Of a DNA stretch of 64,000 nucleotides, positions 37,685 to 48,776 are shown in pieces. The DNA lies in assembly GCF_029871245.1 (NCBI RefSeq), contig NZ_SSON01000073.1, positions 151,257 to 215,256 on the forward strand, written 5' to 3'. Both the position numbers and the translations under genes were made by a program. The notes under the pieces were generated by a model, which was not told the origin of the DNA, did no database searches, and saw only the letters and a list, made by a program, of their open reading frames with translations. Within the stretch, counting starts at the first letter, position 1, and every line of letters starts with the position of its first letter. The DNA is from Pseudomonas sp. BN102 (GTDB lineage: Bacteria; Pseudomonadota; Gammaproteobacteria; Pseudomonadales; Pseudomonadaceae).

Positions 37685-39037
37685 TTACAAACTATACATT
37701 TGCAGCCGCAGGTTCATCCGCAGGCCGCCGTCGCGGTTCTCCGCCCAGAGCTCGCCACCCTGCAGGCGTACCATGCTGCGGGCGATGGTCAGGCCGAGGC
37801 CGAAGCCGTCACCGCCGGGACGTTCGACAGCCAGGCGAGTGAACGGCATGAAGATGGTCTCCAACTGGCTTTCGGCCACCCCCGGTCCCTCGTCATCCAC
37901 CCAGAGATGCCAGCAGCCCTGTTCGCGCCGTCCGCCCAGCCGGACCCGGCCGCCCTCAGGGGAATGGCGGATGGCATTGCGCAGGATGTTTTCCAGGGCC
38001 TGGGCCAGACCGTTGAGGTGGCCGCGCACTCGGCAGTCCGGCCCCAATTCGCAGGGCATGCGCGCGATGTCCCAGCCGGTCTCGAAGGAGGCGTTCTCCC
38101 GCAACACCTCCCAGAGGGACGCCACCGCCACCTCCTCCAGGGGCAGGCGCGGGCGGTCAGTATCCAGCCAGACCAGTTCGAGGGTGTCGTTGACCAGGCT
38201 TTCCATGCTGCGGACCTCGCGCTCCAGGCGCTGGCGCAGTGCCTCCAGGTCCGCGGCGCCCTCGCCGGCGACCCGTAGGCGGCTCAAGGGCGTGCGCAAT
38301 TCATGGGACAGGTCGCGCAGCAGCTGGCGCTGGTAGGCAACCGTGTTTTCCAGGCGGCCGGCCATATGGTCGAAGGCCCGCCCCAGTTCGCCCAGCTCAT
38401 CCTTCCGCTGGCTGACCACCGGCGCCACCCGCGTTCCCAGGCGATCACCACGCAGGGCGTTGGCCTGTTCGCGCAGGTGCGCCAACGGCGAAATGAGCAG
38501 ACGGTAGAGCAGGACACAAAGCAGCAATGCGAGGGCTCCCGGCACCACCCCATGGATCAGCAGCGGCCAGGCCATGCCGAAACCGCTCGGCAGATAGCGC
38601 TCGGGCAGTTCGATCACCAGCTGGCCGGCTTCCGGATTGCCGGGAAAGGGCAGGCTGACATGCGGCAGGCCATCCTGGCGCTTGCTCATGGGCCAGTCGA
38701 GGCGCCGCATGAAGGTCAGGCGAGCGCGCTCTTCCGGGGTCAGCGGGCGACTGCCGAGCGGCTGCAGGTCGCTGCCGATTACCGCCACCCAGCTGGTCTC
38801 GCGACTCGCCATGTCGGCAATCCAGGCATCCACCCCGGCGGCGCCACCGCGCATCCAGGCCACTTCCGCCTCATGGGCGTAAGCGCTCAGCTGCTCGCGG
38901 GCATCCTGGGTCAGGCGGTAGCTGCGCAGCTCCACATAGTTGCCCCAGGAGCGGCTGAGCCAGAGCACCAGAAGGCAGAAGGCGACGAGCAGGACCGCCA
39001 GTTTCCAGAAGAGCGAGTGACGCCCGGGCAGTTTCAT
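37685..39037 (-). CDS. pirS: Two-component sensor kinase PirS
   Basis: This 450-residue membrane histidine kinase senses ferric siderophore in the periplasm in the PirR/PirS system. It has two membrane segments (about 8-27 and 157-180) around a periplasmic domain, a HAMP region, the phosphoacceptor box SHELRTPLSRLR and an HATPase domain (ENILRNAIRHSPEGG, DEGPGV, GFGLGLTIA). The start at 39037 overlaps the pirR stop by 4 nt (ATGA), so they are translationally coupled. It lies 189 nt upstream of pirA. The periplasmic ligand is inferred from the neighbour. Confidence 0.88.
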   Translation of the reverse strand: MKLPGRHSLFWKLAVLLVAFCLLVLWLSRSWGNYVELRSYRLTQDAREQLSAYAHEAEVAWMRGGAAGVDAWIADMASRETSWVAVIGSDLQPLGSRPLTPEERARLTFMRRLDWPMSKRQDGLPHVSLPFPGNPEAGQLVIELPERYLPSGFGMAWPLLIHGVVPGALALLLCVLLYRLLISPLAHLREQANALRGDRLGTRVAPVVSQRKDELGELGRAFDHMAGRLENTVAYQRQLLRDLSHELRTPLSRLRVAGEGAADLEALRQRLEREVRSMESLVNDTLELVWLDTDRPRLPLEEVAVASLWEVLRENASFETGWDIARMPCELGPDCRVRGHLNGLAQALENILRNAIRHSPEGGRVRLGGRREQGCWHLWVDDEGPGVAESQLETIFMPFTRLAVERPGGDGFGLGLTIARSMVRLQGGELWAENRDGGLRMNLRLQMYSL

Positions 39038-39747
39038 GGCTGCTGGCGGGTCAGCAGGTAGCCCTTGCCCCACACCGTTTCCAGGCGGCCGGCGGTGTAC
39101 CCCACGGCCTGCAATTTGCGGCGGATGTGACTGACATGCATATCGAGCACCCGGTCATGCTGGGAGAAGGCGCGGTGCAGCACCTGCTGGTAGAGGAAGG
39201 GTTTGCTGAGCACCTCTTCGGCATTGCGCGACAGCAGCTCGAACAGTCGGCACTCGGTCGGCGTGAGCCCCGCCCATTGCTCGCCCAGACGCACATCGTT
39301 GCGGCCCTCGACGAACTCCAGCTGCGGGTCCTGGGGTCGCTCCGCCTGCACCTCGTCCCTCTCATAGGCCACGCGGCGCAGCACAGCTTCGATACGCACT
39401 TCCATCTCGCCCATGCTGAAAGGCTTGGGCAGGTAGTCGTCGGCACCCTGGCTGAAGCCGGCGATACGGTCCTGCTCGGCGCCCAGGGCGGACATGAGGA
39501 TCACCGGCAACTTGCGCTCGCGGCGCAGGCTGGCGAGCACGTCCAGGCCATTGCGGCCGGGCAGCAGGATGTCCATCAGGATCAGGTCGAAATCCTCCTC
39601 GCGGGCCAGCGCCAGGCCCTCCTCGCCGTCTTGCCGCAGGGTGACGTCAAAGCCCTTGTTCCGCAGGTGGTCATGCAGGTGGGCGGCCAGCAGCGGGTCG
39701 TTCTCGATGGCCAGGATGCGGGCGGGAGCGCGATGGAAACCTTGCAT
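39034..39747 (-). CDS. pirR: OmpR-type response regulator PirR
   Basis: This 237-residue response regulator has an N-terminal receiver (acidic IENDPLL, phosphoacceptor region DLILMDILLPGRNGL, KPFSMGEM lysine) and a C-terminal winged-helix DNA-binding domain (LTPTECRLFELLSRNAEEVLS). It should activate pirA when PirS is stimulated. The ATG at 39747 is chosen; a TTG five codons earlier overlaps the upstream dyad. It is divergent from gacS with about 117 nt between starts. Confidence 0.88.
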   Translation of the reverse strand: MQGFHRAPARILAIENDPLLAAHLHDHLRNKGFDVTLRQDGEEGLALAREEDFDLILMDILLPGRNGLDVLASLRRERKLPVILMSALGAEQDRIAGFSQGADDYLPKPFSMGEMEVRIEAVLRRVAYERDEVQAERPQDPQLEFVEGRNDVRLGEQWAGLTPTECRLFELLSRNAEEVLSKPFLYQQVLHRAFSQHDRVLDMHVSHIRRKLQAVGYTAGRLETVWGKGYLLTRQQP

Positions 39748-39760
39748 GGGACATACCTGC

Positions 39761-39775
39761 AAATAGGAACTATTT
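39761..39775. promoter_or_regulatory. Dyad upstream of pirR (possible operator)
   Basis: AAATAG-GAA-CTATTT is a perfect 15-bp dyad 13 nt upstream of the pirR ATG. Read on the minus strand it continues as TTCCTATTTG, the same ten bases as in the pirA upstream region. It could bind Fur or PirR itself for autoregulation. Confidence 0.45.
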
Positions 39776-39864
39776 CGTTATGCGCTGCAATTCTACAAAA
39801 CTGCCTGAGGATTCCCACCCAATGAGTCGCTAAACTGCGCACAAAGCACATGGGGAGGACGGGC

Positions 39865-42627
<2,763 letters not shown>

Positions 42628-42687
42628 TCCAGGGCAACTCGCAGTGGCCGTATGCCAGCTATGCTGCTGATCAACAAAGGAGTCCAC

Positions 42688-43671
42688 ATGCGCGCCATTC
42701 TGTTCAGCAGCCAGGCCTATGACCGTGAAAGCTTCCTCGGTGCCAGCCCGGCCTTCGAGCTGCACTTCCAGCAAACGCGGCTGACCCTCGACACCACAGC
42801 CCTGGCCAATGGCTTCGACGTGGTCTGCGCCTTCATCAATGACGACCTTTCCGCCGCCGTGCTAGAACGCCTGGCCAGCGGCGGCACCCGGATGATCGCC
42901 CTGCGCTCGGCCGGCTACAACCATGTCGACCTGGCCGCCGCCAAGCGCCTGGGTCTGACCGTGGCGCGGGTTCCGGCCTACTCGCCCCACGCCGTGGCCG
43001 AACACGCGGTGGCGCTGATCCTCGCCCTCAACCGCCGCCTGCACCGCGCCTACAACCGTACCCGCGAAGGCGACTTCACGCTCCACGGGCTGACCGGTTT
43101 CGACCTGGTGGGAAAGACAGTGGGCGTGGTCGGCACTGGTCAGATCGGTGCCACCTTCGCCCGCATCCTGGCGGGCTTCGGCTGCGGCCTGCTGGCCTTC
43201 GACCCGCAGCGCAATCCCAGCGTGGAAGCGCTGGGGGCAGTCTATGTCGACCTGGCGGAATTGCTCGCCGGCAGCGACATCGTCAGCCTGCACTGCCCGC
43301 TGACCGACGACACCCGGCACATGATCAATGCCCAGAGCCTGGAGCGGATGAAGCCCGGGGCCATGCTGATCAACACTGGTCGCGGCGCCCTGGTGGATAC
43401 CCCGGCCCTGATCGATGCGCTCAAGTCCGGCCAGCTCGGCTACCTGGGCCTGGACGTCTACGAAGAGGAAGCCAACCTGTTCTTCGAGGACCGCTCCGAC
43501 CTGCCCCTCCAGGACGATGTGCTGGCGCGCCTGCTGACCTTCCCCAACGTGATAGTCACCGCCCACCAGGCCTTCCTCACCCGCGAAGCGCTGGCCGCCA
43601 TCGCCCGCACTACTCTGGACAACATCGCCGCCTGGGCCGCAGGGCGGCCGTGCAATCTGGTAGACGCATAG
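42688..43671 (+). CDS. ldhA: D-lactate dehydrogenase (D-2-hydroxyacid dehydrogenase family)
   Basis: This 327-residue NAD-dependent enzyme reduces pyruvate to D-lactate under fermentative or low-oxygen conditions. The cofactor loop is GTGQIG at 149-154; catalytic residues lie in LRSAGYNHVD, NTGRGALVDTPALI (Arg) and TAHQAFLT (His) with VYEEE (Glu). The ATG at 42688 has an AAAGGAGT site. It lies directly downstream of gacS (60 nt) and may be read through from it. Confidence 0.93.
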   Translation: MRAILFSSQAYDRESFLGASPAFELHFQQTRLTLDTTALANGFDVVCAFINDDLSAAVLERLASGGTRMIALRSAGYNHVDLAAAKRLGLTVARVPAYSPHAVAEHAVALILALNRRLHRAYNRTREGDFTLHGLTGFDLVGKTVGVVGTGQIGATFARILAGFGCGLLAFDPQRNPSVEALGAVYVDLAELLAGSDIVSLHCPLTDDTRHMINAQSLERMKPGAMLINTGRGALVDTPALIDALKSGQLGYLGLDVYEEEANLFFEDRSDLPLQDDVLARLLTFPNVIVTAHQAFLTREALAAIARTTLDNIAAWAAGRPCNLVDA

Positions 43672-43706
43672 GCCGTGGTAGCATTCGCACCATTTCCGGA
43701 GGACCC

Positions 43707-44147
43707 ATGGCCGAACACGATTTCCGCTACACCCTGCTCAATCCCGCTCACACCCTGAACGAATGCCGCGCCCTCTCCCCGGGCCTCTACCAGGTGACCG
43801 GCACCGGCGGCTCGATCCAGGCCGGCGACACCCTGCTGGTCACCCTCAAGGGCAGCCGCGACCTCAGCATGCATCTCACCGTGGACAAGGTTCGCCACCT
43901 GATCAACCCGCCCGGCCAATGGCTGGCGGTGGCCAAGGGCCCGGTGTTCAAGGAGCTTTCCATTCACAACTGGAAGGTCGATTGCGATGCTTGCGGCGCC
44001 CACCTGGACTTCGAATTCGCCGTCGACGGCGGCCTAGGCAAACAGGCCCAGGCACCTGCGGCGGAAGCACGCATCGCCGAGTTGGGCTGGCACAGCCGCG
44101 CCGGCAAGCACTACTGCCCGAACTGTCGTCAGGAGGACGCAGAATGA
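43707..44147 (+). CDS. Hypothetical protein with a split zinc-ribbon motif
   Basis: This 146-residue protein has two CxxC pairs, C93/C96 (CDAC) and C137/C140 (CPNC), spaced as in a zinc ribbon. The N-terminal 85 residues are beta-rich (QAGDTLLVTLKG, HLTVDKVRHLINPPGQWLAV). I recognise no named family. The ATG has a CCGGAGGA site. It overlaps the META-lipoprotein start by 4 nt, so the two are co-translated; both occupy the same place downstream of ldhA in P. aeruginosa as far as I recall. Confidence 0.78.
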   Translation: MAEHDFRYTLLNPAHTLNECRALSPGLYQVTGTGGSIQAGDTLLVTLKGSRDLSMHLTVDKVRHLINPPGQWLAVAKGPVFKELSIHNWKVDCDACGAHLDFEFAVDGGLGKQAQAPAAEARIAELGWHSRAGKHYCPNCRQEDAE

Positions 44148-44551
44148 CCAGGAACGCTCTGCTGCTGGCCGCACTGGCCGCCGCCCTTGTTGGCTGCGCG
44201 ACCGACAAGCCGCATCTGGAGACCGGCAAGACCTATCAGGTGGAGTGGATAGGCGAACGTCCGCTGATCGACCGCAGCCACCTGACCATCACCCTGGGCG
44301 ACGACAACCGCGCCTACGGCAACGGCGGCTGCAACCACTGGTTCGCGTCCTACAGCCTGGAAGGCGACACGCTCAGCTTCGGCGCCGCCGGCAGCACCCG
44401 CAAGATGTGCGCACCCGCGCTGATGGAGCAGGAACAACGCTTCCTCGACGCGCTGGGCAAGGTGCAGCGCTGGGACATCTCCCCCATCGACCAGCTGCGC
44501 CTGTGGCCGGTCGAAGGCAAGCCGATCCGGCTGTGGCCGGTGGAAGGCTGA
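44144..44551 (+). CDS. META-domain (HslJ-like) lipoprotein
   Basis: This 135-residue predicted lipoprotein has lipobox ALVGC with lipidated Cys18. The META/HslJ core is clear: ITLGDDNRAYGNGGCNHWFASY and STRKMCAPALMEQEQRFLDAL. HslJ-type proteins are linked to heat-shock and novobiocin tolerance, but the mechanism is unknown. The C-terminus carries a direct duplication, RLWPVEG twice, separated by KPI. The gene overlaps its upstream neighbour by 4 nt and is followed by a palindromic repeat instead of an obvious terminator. Confidence 0.85.
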   Translation: MTRNALLLAALAAALVGCATDKPHLETGKTYQVEWIGERPLIDRSHLTITLGDDNRAYGNGGCNHWFASYSLEGDTLSFGAAGSTRKMCAPALMEQEQRFLDALGKVQRWDISPIDQLRLWPVEGKPIRLWPVEG

Positions 44552-44568
44552 AGCGGCCTCCGTGTTCT

Positions 44569-44666
44569 TGTGGGGGCGAATTCATTCGCTAAGTAGGCCG
44601 CAGGCCTGCCCTTCCCGCTCCCAAGGGGCTGCTTCGCAGCCCTCAGCGAATGAATTCGCCCCCACA
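44569..44666. repeat. Large intergenic inverted repeat
   Basis: Arms of about 20 bp (TGTGGGGGCGAATTCATTCGC type, and its complement ending in CCCCCACA) flank roughly 55 nt that include smaller hairpins such as GGGCTGCTTCGCAGCCC. The sequence GTGGGGGCGAATTCATTCGC is a familiar Pseudomonas REP-like element. It lies between convergent META-lipoprotein and dinB genes and could stabilise or end both transcripts. Confidence 0.75.
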
Positions 44667-44683
44667 GAAAAGCCATCCCGTGC

Positions 44684-45739
44684 CTAGAAGAGCGTCAGTT
44701 GCTCGTGCGCGCCACGCAGGTCCTGCAGCCTCACCCCTACCCCGATCAGGCGCACCGGTTTGTCGCCACGGGCGAATGCCGCACTGAGCAGCTGTCGATA
44801 ACTGCCCAGGTCACGGCGGGCGCCGGCCTGTTCCAGGGTGGTCTGGGTGAAGTCGTGGAACTTCAGCTTCACAAAGGGTTTGTCCGGCCGATAGCTGCTG
44901 TCCAGCCGTGCCATGCGCCCGCGCAGTTCGTCCAGTAGGGCCGGCAGTTGCGCCAGGCAGGCATCGAGATTGGGCAGGTCGTGGTCGTAGGTGTTCTCGA
45001 CACTGATGGACTGGCGCCGGCTATCCACCTGCACCACACGATCATCCTGGCCGCGGGCGAGGTTGTAGAGGCGCTCGCCGAAACTGCCGAACTCCCTGGC
45101 CAGTGCCAGCTTGTTCCAGTCCCGCAGGTCGGCGCAGCTGCGGACACCGAGGCGGGCGAGTTTCTCCGCCGTCACCTTGCCCACTCCGTGCAGCTTGCTC
45201 ACCGGCAACGCGGCGACGAACTCGTCCACCTGGTCGGGCGTGACCACGAACAGACCGTCGGGCTTGCGCCAGTCGCTGGCGATCTTGGCGATGAACTTGT
45301 TCGGCGCCACCCCGGCGGACACCGTGATGTGCAGCTCCATCGCCACCCGCCGACGGATGTCCTGGGCGATGCGCGTGGCGCTGCCATCGAAGTGAGGGCT
45401 GGCGGACACATCCAGATAGGCCTCGTCCAAGGACAGCGGCTCGATGATCTCGGTGTAGTCGCGGAAAATCTGGTGGATCTGCCGCGAGACGCTTTTATAG
45501 ACGTCCATCCGCGGCCGGACGATGGTCAGGTCCGGGCAGAGCTTGACCGCCGTGCGCATCGGCATCGCCGAGTGCACCCCATAGGCCCGCGCGTCGTAGT
45601 TGCAAGTAGCGACCACCCCACGCTTGTCCGGCGAGCCCCCCACCGCCAGCGGCTTGCCCGCCAGGCTGGGGTCGTCGCGCATCTCGATGGCGGCATAGAA
45701 GCAATCGCAGTCAATGTGGATGATTTTTCGTTGCGGCAT
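44684..45739 (-). CDS. dinB: DNA polymerase IV (Y-family translesion polymerase)
   Basis: DinB copies past damaged bases such as N2-guanine adducts with low fidelity. The 351-residue product has the palm motif HIDCDCFYAAIE, the second catalytic motif SLDEAYLDV, helix-hairpin-helix sequence (SKLHGVGKVTAEKLARLGV) and a C-terminal beta-clamp-binding tail, here ending QLTLF. The ATG at 45739 (MPQRKIIHID) matches the family. I see no clear LexA box in the upstream 220 nt, although dinB is often SOS-controlled. Confidence 0.94.
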   Translation of the reverse strand: MPQRKIIHIDCDCFYAAIEMRDDPSLAGKPLAVGGSPDKRGVVATCNYDARAYGVHSAMPMRTAVKLCPDLTIVRPRMDVYKSVSRQIHQIFRDYTEIIEPLSLDEAYLDVSASPHFDGSATRIAQDIRRRVAMELHITVSAGVAPNKFIAKIASDWRKPDGLFVVTPDQVDEFVAALPVSKLHGVGKVTAEKLARLGVRSCADLRDWNKLALAREFGSFGERLYNLARGQDDRVVQVDSRRQSISVENTYDHDLPNLDACLAQLPALLDELRGRMARLDSSYRPDKPFVKLKFHDFTQTTLEQAGARRDLGSYRQLLSAAFARGDKPVRLIGVGVRLQDLRGAHEQLTLF

Positions 45740-45924
45740 GGCAGCTGTGGCAGGCGAGGAAGGATGTGCAGCGCCGGACGAGGCCGCGGACCAGTCCATG
45801 ATACCGCAGCCGCAGGCGGCCTCCAGCCCGGGGTATTCGGCTCGAACACCCCGCCGTATAGCGCTGCTGTGAGGCTCTGCGTTGCTAAATATTTGAGAGA
45901 AAAAGATTTTTTCTTAAATATCGT

Positions 45925-45952
45925 TTGACAGGAATTCGTAGAAATGTAGAAT
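45925..45952 (+). promoter_or_regulatory. Promoter of the first tRNA-fMet gene
   Basis: Perfect -35 TTGACA (45925-45930) and -10 TAGAAT (45947-45952) are separated by 16 nt, with AT-rich sequence upstream (possible UP element) and the tRNA starting 7 nt after the -10. Confidence 0.88.
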
Positions 45953-45958
45953 AGCCGT

Positions 45959-46035
<77 letters not shown>

Positions 46036-46043
46036 ACATCAGG

Positions 46044-46073
46044 AAAAGGCCACTCTTCGGAGTGGCCTTTTTC
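46044..46073 (+). terminator. Terminator of tRNA-fMet copy 1
   Basis: AAAAGGCCACT-CTTCGG-AGTGGCCTTTTT: an 8-bp GC-rich stem with a short loop and T run, 8 nt after the tRNA. Confidence 0.92.
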
Positions 46074-46117
46074 GTTTGGCCAGAAAATAAGTATTTGATT
46101 TAAATAGCAGAAACCAA

Positions 46118-46145
46118 TTGACAGCCCTCCGTAGAAATGTAGAAT
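46118..46145 (+). promoter_or_regulatory. Promoter of the second tRNA-fMet gene
   Basis: TTGACA (46118-46123) and TAGAAT (46140-46145) with 16 nt between them, nearly identical to the promoter of the first copy (shared CGTAGAAATGTAGAAT). Confidence 0.88.
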
Positions 46146-46151
46146 TGCCGA

Positions 46152-46228
<77 letters not shown>

Positions 46229-46235
46229 ATTCACG

Positions 46236-46265
46236 AAAAGGCCACTCGATCGAGTGGCCTTTTTC
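46236..46265 (+). terminator. Terminator of tRNA-fMet copy 2
   Basis: AAAAGGCCACTCG-AT-CGAGTGGCCTTTT forms a 9- to 10-bp stem followed by a T run, 7 nt after the tRNA. Stem like that of copy 1 but a different loop. Confidence 0.92.
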
Positions 46266-46379
46266 GTTTCCGCCCTGTCTTTTCCCTCCCGCCCATCCGG
46301 GCTACCCGACCGCTGCCCGTTCGGAAATACCTCGACCTCTATACTTGAAGCGCACCCATCCACCAGGTGGAGGTTGGCC

Positions 46380-48776
46380 ATGCCCATGCAATGTGCCTCC
46401 AGCGAGGAACTCGAATACCTGAACCGCGCCCTGCGAACACTCAGCGGCTGCAATCGCGCCCTGCTGCGTGCTGAAGACGAAGGCTTCCTGTTCCAGGAAA
46501 TCTGCCGCGTGGTGGTGGAGGAAGGCGGCTATCGCATGGCCTGGGTCGGCCGCGCCGAGCAGGACGAGGGGCAGACCGTAACGCCCGTGGCCCATGTCGG
46601 CCTCGACGAGGCCTACGTGGAGTCGTTGAAGATAACCTGGGCTGACCGCGAGCGGGGACGCGGCACCACCGGCACGACCATCCGCACCGGCACCCCTACC
46701 ATCACGCGCAATGTCCTCACCGACCCCAGACTCAGCCCATGGCGAGAAAGCGCCATCACCCACGGTATCGCCTCGGTACTGTCCCTGCCCTTGCGGGTGG
46801 AGGGGCAGGTGTTCGGCGCGCTCGCCATCTGCGCCAAGGAGCCGGATGCCTTCGGCGAGCGCGAGCTGGAGCTGCTCAGCGAAGCCGCCGACGATCTCGC
46901 CTTCGGCCTCCAGGCCCTGCGCGGCAAGGCCAGGCGTCGGCAGGCGGAACAGCAGGTGGAAGCCCTGAACCGCGCCCTTTCCACCCGAGTGGCAGTCAAC
47001 CACGCGGTAATCCATGCCACGCGAGAAGCGCCGCTGCTGGCAGAAATCTGTCGGGTGCTGGCAGACGAATGCGGCTACCGCCAGGCCTGGGTCGACTATT
47101 GCCTGGATGACCCGGGGCAGACGTACAAGGTGATGGCCTGCCACGCGGCCGACGGGGTCTGCAAGGGCTGGGACGCCGACGACGAACTCCATGACGACCT
47201 GGCGCGGGCTATGACCGAAGGCCGCCCGCTGGTGCTGCGGGACCTGCTCAACGGTTCGGCCGCAGGCCTGCGCGAAACGGCCCGCGAACAGGGTTTCGCA
47301 GCAGCCCTGGTGCTGCCGCTACAAGTCGAGGAAGCCCCTATCGGCATGCTGGTGATCATGGCCGCCAAGGCCGACGCCTTCGACGAGAAGGAAGTGGAGC
47401 TGCTGCTGGCCATGGCCAATGACCTGGGCTTCGGCATCTCCACCCTGCGCACCCGCGCCCGGGCGATCGAGGCGGAAGCGACCATCCGCCAGATGGCCTA
47501 CACCGATACTCTGACCGGGCTGCCCAACAGATTGCGCCTGCGCGAACTGCTGGAAACCGCCATTTCCACCGCCCGCCAGGATCGACGTGCCTTCGGCCTG
47601 CTGCATCTGGAAATCGCCCGCAACCAGGAAATCAATGAAACCCTCGGCTACCGCGAGGGCGACCGCCTGCAGGTTGAGATCGCCGCGCGCCTGAACCAGG
47701 TGGTGGGCGCGGAGCGCACCGTAGCGCGGATGGGCGAGTGCGAGTTCGCCGTGCTCATGCCCAACGGTGGCTCCGAACAGGCTACGCAACTGGCCAAGCA
47801 GATCCTCACGGCGCTATACGACCCGGTGGAACTGTCCGGCCTCTACCTGGAAGCGCGGGCGAGCATCGGCATCGCCCTCTACCCCGGCCACGGAACTGCG
47901 CCGGAGGCCCTGATCCGTCGCGCCGGCAGCGCCATGGAGCAGGCCAAGCGCTCCAACGCCGGCTTCGCGGTATTCCAGGGCGGCCTCGACCAGGAATGCG
48001 CCCAGCACCTGACGCTGATGGGCGACTTGCGCCGCGCCATCGACCGCAACGAGCTGCTGCTCTATTACCAGCCCAAGGTGGAGATCGCCAGCAACAAGGT
48101 TTGCGGCACCGAGGCCCTGGTGCGGTGGCGCCATCCGCAGCACGGCATGCTGCCGCCGGACGAGTTCGTCAAGCTGGCGGAGAACACAGGGCTGATCACC
48201 CCGCTCACCCTCTGGGTGCTGGATACCGCCCTGGGCCAGCGCTACGCCTGGCACGAAGAGGGCGATGAGCGCCCCATCTCGGTCAACCTTTCGGCCCATG
48301 ACCTGCGAGACCCGAGGCTCCTGGAGCGCATCCAGGGCTCCTTCGCCACCTGGGGCGCCAAGCCCCACTGGATCGAATTCGAGCTGACCGAAAGCGCGCT
48401 CATGGAAGATCCGGTGGCCTCGATGCAGACCCTCACCGCGCTGAAGAAACTCGACGCCCACCTGACCATCGACGACTTCGGGACGGGCTACTCGTCCCTG
48501 GCCTACCTGCAGAAACTGCCGGTGGACTCGCTGAAGATCGACCAGTCCTTCGTCACCCGCATGACCAGCAACGACGGCTCGGCCCAGATAGTCCGCTCCA
48601 TCATCGAACTGGCCCACAACCTGGACCTGACCGTGGTCGCCGAAGGCGTTGAGGACCAGCTGACCTTCAACCAGCTCGGCCAGTACGGCTGCGATATCGC
48701 CCAGGGCTACAAGATCAGCCAGCCGATCCCCGCCGAGCAGTTCCGCGACTGGGAGTCCCGCTCGACCTGGCATTGA
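46380..48776 (+). CDS. GAF-GAF-GGDEF-EAL protein, probable cyclic-di-GMP phosphodiesterase
   Basis: This 798-residue soluble signalling protein has two GAF sensory domains (about 20-190 and 205-370) that repeat the same pattern (EICRVVVEEGGYRMAWVG and EICRVLADECGYRQAWVD), a GGDEF domain (about 375-535) and an EAL domain (about 545-790). The GGDEF motif is degenerate, GECEF at 452-456, so synthesis is unlikely. EAL residues are intact: EAL 578-580, the DDFGTGYSSL pair D698/D699, LKIDQSF and VAEGVE. Cleavage of cyclic-di-GMP, modulated by the GAF ligand, is the expected role. The ATG at 46380 has a GGTGGAGG site. Its end overlaps convergent GntR by 62 nt. Confidence 0.9.
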   Translation: MPMQCASSEELEYLNRALRTLSGCNRALLRAEDEGFLFQEICRVVVEEGGYRMAWVGRAEQDEGQTVTPVAHVGLDEAYVESLKITWADRERGRGTTGTTIRTGTPTITRNVLTDPRLSPWRESAITHGIASVLSLPLRVEGQVFGALAICAKEPDAFGERELELLSEAADDLAFGLQALRGKARRRQAEQQVEALNRALSTRVAVNHAVIHATREAPLLAEICRVLADECGYRQAWVDYCLDDPGQTYKVMACHAADGVCKGWDADDELHDDLARAMTEGRPLVLRDLLNGSAAGLRETAREQGFAAALVLPLQVEEAPIGMLVIMAAKADAFDEKEVELLLAMANDLGFGISTLRTRARAIEAEATIRQMAYTDTLTGLPNRLRLRELLETAISTARQDRRAFGLLHLEIARNQEINETLGYREGDRLQVEIAARLNQVVGAERTVARMGECEFAVLMPNGGSEQATQLAKQILTALYDPVELSGLYLEARASIGIALYPGHGTAPEALIRRAGSAMEQAKRSNAGFAVFQGGLDQECAQHLTLMGDLRRAIDRNELLLYYQPKVEIASNKVCGTEALVRWRHPQHGMLPPDEFVKLAENTGLITPLTLWVLDTALGQRYAWHEEGDERPISVNLSAHDLRDPRLLERIQGSFATWGAKPHWIEFELTESALMEDPVASMQTLTALKKLDAHLTIDDFGTGYSSLAYLQKLPVDSLKIDQSFVTRMTSNDGSAQIVRSIIELAHNLDLTVVAEGVEDQLTFNQLGQYGCDIAQGYKISQPIPAEQFRDWESRSTWH

